Below, one piece after another: positions 55,433-57,848 of a stretch of DNA of 57,848 nucleotides (position 1 is the stretch's first letter; the number at the start of each line of letters is the position of its first letter). The notes under the pieces are model-generated. The model saw only the letters and a list, made by a program, of their open reading frames with translations. It made no database searches and was not told the DNA's origin. The stretch is from contig CAMZIL010000001.1 in assembly GCA_947307225.1 (NCBI GenBank), positions 284,120 to 341,967 of the forward strand, in the 5' to 3' direction. Both the position numbers and the translations under genes were made by a program. This stretch comes from an uncultured Candidatus Saccharibacteria bacterium (GTDB lineage: Bacteria; Patescibacteriota; Saccharimonadia; Saccharimonadales; Saccharimonadaceae).

Positions 55433-56211
55433 TTATTTACACCTTTAGCTATCTCTACGATAGCACAGAATTGGTCAGCAATCAAACTGGCGCTGCCAAT
55501 TAAGAGGCCATCGATGCCATCGAGCTCGAGATAAGCTGCGGAGGTGTCTTTGTTTACGGAGCCACCATAGAGGACCGAGATGGCCTCTGCGGCGTCTTTA
55601 CCGTAAAGCTTTGCGATGTACTTGCGAATGATTTTTACTGCCTCGATGATGTCGGTCGGGGTAGCTGGTTTAGCATTTTTATTGCTGCTGATAGCCCAGA
55701 CTGGTTCGTAGGCAATGATAACTTTGTCGATATCTTCTTTGCTGACTTCGTGTAGGCCGCTAGCGAGCTGGTCGCAGATTGCGGCAGCCGTTTCGCCGTC
55801 TTTGCGTTCGAGTGCAGTTTCGCCGATGCAGAGAATAGGGGTAATGTTGCTACGAACGGCGGCGGCAACTTTCTGTGCGATGTCGGCTTCGCTCTCGTTG
55901 AAGACGTAGCGGCGTTCGGAATGGCCAACGATGGCGTAATCTACGAAGCCGCGGATCTGGCTGAGAGCGACCTCGCCGGTGTAGGCACCGTATTCGCGCC
56001 AGTAAAAGTTCTGCGCGGCGAGCTTGAATTGGCGGCGGTTAACCTGGAGAGAAAGTGGCTGAAGGGAAATGGTGCTTGGCGCCAAAACGATTTGAACTTT
56101 GCGTGATGGCTGGATGCGATTGCTGAGCTTGTTTAAGTAGAGGCTAGCTTCACCGGTGGTGAAATTCATCTTCCAGTTAGCGACGATATATTTTTTACGA
56201 GAATTATCCAT
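55429..56211 (-). CDS. tpiA: Triosephosphate isomerase
   Basis: A 260-residue TIM barrel interconverting dihydroxyacetone phosphate and glyceraldehyde 3-phosphate. The substrate-binding VANWKMNFT, the catalytic His in YAIVGHSERR, the catalytic Glu in IIAYEPVWAIS and the phosphate loop LYGGSVNKD are intact. AAAGGG serves as ribosome binding site. It lies 12 bp after the small membrane-protein gene and is coupled to the Ala/Pro/Lys-rich gene. Confidence 0.98.
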   Translation of the reverse strand: MDNSRKKYIVANWKMNFTTGEASLYLNKLSNRIQPSRKVQIVLAPSTISLQPLSLQVNRRQFKLAAQNFYWREYGAYTGEVALSQIRGFVDYAIVGHSERRYVFNESEADIAQKVAAAVRSNITPILCIGETALERKDGETAAAICDQLASGLHEVSKEDIDKVIIAYEPVWAISSNKNAKPATPTDIIEAVKIIRKYIAKLYGKDAAEAISVLYGGSVNKDTSAAYLELDGIDGLLIGSASLIADQFCAIVEIAKGVNK

Positions 56212-56223
56212 GAGATGCCCTTT

Positions 56224-56727
56224 CTAGATTTTGTAATTTGGTTGGCCGTATGCGCCCCAAGCAAAGATAAAGAGGAGTTCGTTGATAATAAAGGCGAAGA
56301 GCGTCAGGACGCTTGCGAGAGGGAAGGTGAAAATGAGGAGAATCGTAGCGACGGTCCAAGCGAGGAGAGTTAAGACGATCTCGACGGTGAAGATCTGCGC
56401 ATGGAAGAGATGTGCGAGCTTTGCAATGAAGCTGCGCATGTGGCGGTTGTAGATCTTTGCGATGAGCCAGAGGAGGAAAGCAGCGAATACGATACTACAA
56501 GTAGAGATAACGATAATAGTGAAGGCATCTGGTTGCCATCCTGCAGGTTGAACGATCTCGGAAGGCTGCGTAATGACTGGCGCAATGCTGGCCCCCGGAT
56601 GTGAGAATTGATAAAAGTATAGATAAATACTTATGCCGGTGAGACCGATACCGATCATAAGGCCCACAAAAAGTAGTAGCCTGCCGGCGGCACGCAGAGA
56701 GCGCGCGAGCAAATTCCTCTTCTTCAT
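56224..56727 (-). CDS. Small polytopic membrane protein, 167 aa
   Basis: No family is recognised. There are four predicted spans (about 14-36, 68-90, 112-132 and 134-158), with a Pro/Gln/Ser-rich outer loop between the first two and a basic cytoplasmic loop (KIYNRHMRSFIAK). A TAAAAT lies 6 nt before the ATG, so it probably starts the tpiA operon as a leaderless mRNA. Confidence 0.75.
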   Translation of the reverse strand: MKKRNLLARSLRAAGRLLLFVGLMIGIGLTGISIYLYFYQFSHPGASIAPVITQPSEIVQPAGWQPDAFTIIVISTCSIVFAAFLLWLIAKIYNRHMRSFIAKLAHLFHAQIFTVEIVLTLLAWTVATILLIFTFPLASVLTLFAFIINELLFIFAWGAYGQPNYKI

Positions 56728-56739
56728 GCTTTTATTTTA
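56728..56739 (-). promoter_or_regulatory. Leaderless promoter of the tpiA operon
   Basis: On the minus strand TAAAAT (56734-56739) in the context GCTTATGCTAAAAT is followed by 6 nt and the ATG. Confidence 0.7.
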
Positions 56740-56751
56740 GCATAAGCGGAA

Positions 56752-57531
56752 TTATTTGTTGTCGTAAACACCAAGGATACCGCGAAGTGCGTATGCAGTG
56801 TCTTCGTGGCTGCGAACAGTGATCGTGTCGATGCCCATTTGGACAACTGGATAATCGTTGCCGCCAGGCTGGGTCATATCGCCGAAGTAGAGAATTTCAG
56901 ACTTTTTGACGTTGAGCTCTTCTAGAAGATGAGTCATGCCAAAGACTTTGTTCATGCCAGGTACAAAGGCATTGATGCTGGTGGTGCCGCCGATTTCATA
57001 TTCGTAATCTGGCGCAAGTTCCTTGACGCGTGCAACGATCGCCTCGCGCTTTTTGCAATCTGGATCCCAGGCATATTTGGCCTCGGTGCCGGCCTTCTGG
57101 CCGAGGGCAGAGAAGGTGACTTGGCTGAGGCGGTTTTCGATGATTTCGTCACCTGGCTGAAGCTTGTCTGCCTCCCAGTAGCCGAGTTCGATCGCGGCTT
57201 TTTCAATGGCGCCGGTAATCTCTGCGACCTGCTTGTCTGTGAGTGGGAAATTGTAGACCTGCTCCCAATCGTTCTTTGCTGCGCTAAAGCGATAATATTG
57301 GGTACCCTGAGCGACGAAAAGATGCAAATGCTCGAGCTGCTCTGGGGTGGTGCCAACGTCCTTTAGGCGGTCGACGATTTGAATAAGAAATTGCTCAAAT
57401 TTTTGGCCACTAATTGGGGCAATTTCATATTTGCCAAGAAGGTCGCGCAAAAGCTCGGCGATTTCGTCCGGAATTGGCGTCTTGGCGATGTTTAATGTCT
57501 GATCAATATCAAATGAGAGTACCTTTTTCAT
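56752..57531 (-). CDS. HAD-IIB hydrolase resembling eukaryotic-type phosphomannomutase
   Basis: 259 residues. Motif I is SFDIDQTL (DxDxT, about 6-13), motif II lies in APISGQK, and the late GDMTQPGGNDYPVVQMG supplies motif IV. The cap segment ENRLSQVTFSALGQ and a following KREAIV, as well as GTTSINAFVPGMNKV, resemble the PMM2-type subfamily, which interconverts mannose 6- and 1-phosphates. Plain sugar-phosphate phosphatase activity is the alternative. A TATAAT lies 6 nt before the ATG. Confidence 0.85.
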   Translation of the reverse strand: MKKVLSFDIDQTLNIAKTPIPDEIAELLRDLLGKYEIAPISGQKFEQFLIQIVDRLKDVGTTPEQLEHLHLFVAQGTQYYRFSAAKNDWEQVYNFPLTDKQVAEITGAIEKAAIELGYWEADKLQPGDEIIENRLSQVTFSALGQKAGTEAKYAWDPDCKKREAIVARVKELAPDYEYEIGGTTSINAFVPGMNKVFGMTHLLEELNVKKSEILYFGDMTQPGGNDYPVVQMGIDTITVRSHEDTAYALRGILGVYDNK

Positions 57532-57543
57532 ATATCTATTATA
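57532..57543 (-). promoter_or_regulatory. Leaderless promoter of the HAD gene
   Basis: On the minus strand TATAAT (57538-57543) is followed by 6 nt and the ATG. Confidence 0.7.
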
Positions 57544-57557
57544 AGCGGAAAAAGGGC

Positions 57558-57603
57558 AAAAGAAAACCGCGTCTCCTTTTTAGAAAAGGTGGCGCGGGTT
57601 TCG
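57558..57603 (-). terminator. Terminator of the Gln-rich repeat gene
   Basis: On the minus strand CCGCG...CCTTTT pairs with AAAAGG...CGCGG, with an inner mismatch region, followed by TTTTCTTTT. It separates the partial gene at the window end from the HAD promoter. Confidence 0.7.
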
Positions 57604-57631
57604 GGGTGGTCATTGAAATGACCAGGTAGGA

Positions 57632-57848
57632 TCAGATGCCATTGAGCAGGTTGGGGTTGCCGAGCATAGATGCGATTTCCGCCTTGTTGTGGGCGAAAAG
57701 CTCGTCCTTCGTCATCTCGTGCAGCTTCTTGGCAGGTGCCGGAGGCGGAGTCTGCTGCTGCTGAGTGCCGCCCTGGTTCTGCTGAGTACCATTCTGCTGC
57801 TGAGTGCCGCCCTGGTTCTGCTGAGTACCATTCTGCTGCTGAGTGCCG
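57632..57848 (-). CDS. Partial Gln/Gly/Thr-rich repeat protein (3' end only)
   Basis: An open frame enters from beyond the window end and stops with TGA at 57632. The visible 72 residues begin with 13-residue tandem repeats of the type GTQQNQGGTQQQN, followed by a TPPPAPAKK linker and a compact C-terminus (LHEMTKDELFAHNKAEIASMLGNPNLLNGI, split here as a helical tail). Codon choice (many CTG, CAG and CCG) differs from neighbouring genes. The function and the start are outside the window. Confidence 0.75.
   Translation of the reverse strand, partial: GTQQQNGTQQNQGGTQQQNGTQQNQGGTQQQQTPPPAPAKKLHEMTKDELFAHNKAEIASMLGNPNLLNGI
57755..57848 (-). repeat. 39-nt tandem repeat within the partial gene
   Basis: Two full units (57755-57793 and 57794-57832) are identical, and a third continues past the window end. 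Each encodes 13 residues. Identical units suggest recent expansion or length variation. Confidence 0.85.

Overview
The window reads as chromosomal DNA of a small-genome bacterium of the Candidate Phyla Radiation, most likely Candidatus Saccharibacteria (TM7). This is inferred from gene content and style, not from a marker tree. The signs are dense packing, the standard code with TGA as stop, a fragmentary sugar-phosphate metabolism (gap, rpiB, rpe, pfkB-type kinase, tpiA, ppa), a pilM-N-O-B type IV pilus operon, a DUF5663-like gene next to a giant protein, several large anchored surface proteins, and many starts where a TATAAT-like -10 box lies only 6-7 nt before the start codon (leaderless mRNA). 

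Layout. 0-2.2 kb: FemAB-type cell-wall enzyme converging on tsaD. 2.3-8.8 kb: an unknown gene, a small DUF5663-like gene and a 1856-residue membrane protein of unknown role. 8.8-11.5 kb: a MacB/LolD-type ABC exporter pair and a small unknown gene. 11.6-14.6 kb: tRNA-Ser, a CDP-alcohol phosphotransferase, a one-span membrane protein, a diacylglycerol-kinase-like lipid kinase and a TlyA-like methyltransferase. 14.6-22.8 kb: a surface cassette of two paralogous InlB-repeat proteins and a vWA protein with about 22 BspA-type repeats, interrupted by a divergent DHFR. 22.8-26.5 kb: dnaE. 26.5-31 kb: a tight operon gap-rpiB-rpe-pfkB-LOG, divergent from ppa. 31-34.5 kb: a defence island with a structured RNA, an EcoRI-type adenine methylase whose only plausible start is AUA, a DUF262-HNH nuclease and an Mrr nuclease. 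34.6-39.4 kb: an SPFH protein with two paralogous zinc-ribbon membrane proteins. 39.4-45.9 kb: cysS, an AI-2E-family permease, tgt, queA, a SAM methyltransferase and ychF. 45.9-54.4 kb: the pilus operon, a DsbA-like oxidase and an LRR surface protein. 54.5-57.8 kb: tRNA-Gly, tRNA-His, an Ala/Pro/Lys-rich membrane protein, tpiA, a small membrane protein, a PMM-like HAD hydrolase and the 3' end of a Gln-rich repeat protein. 

How it fits together. Housekeeping genes are packed with TAATG or ATGA couplings. Convergent neighbours often overlap or lie a few bases apart with no terminator. Surface display (InlB-repeat, vWA-BspA and LRR proteins), the pilus and the thiol oxidase suit an organism living on the surface of another cell. 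The region that best repays a second look is 31.0-34.6 kb. There a terminated, highly structured RNA, a hairpin around the ribosome binding site and a non-canonical start codon all stand before a DNA methylase, followed by two nucleases from families that often attack modified DNA.
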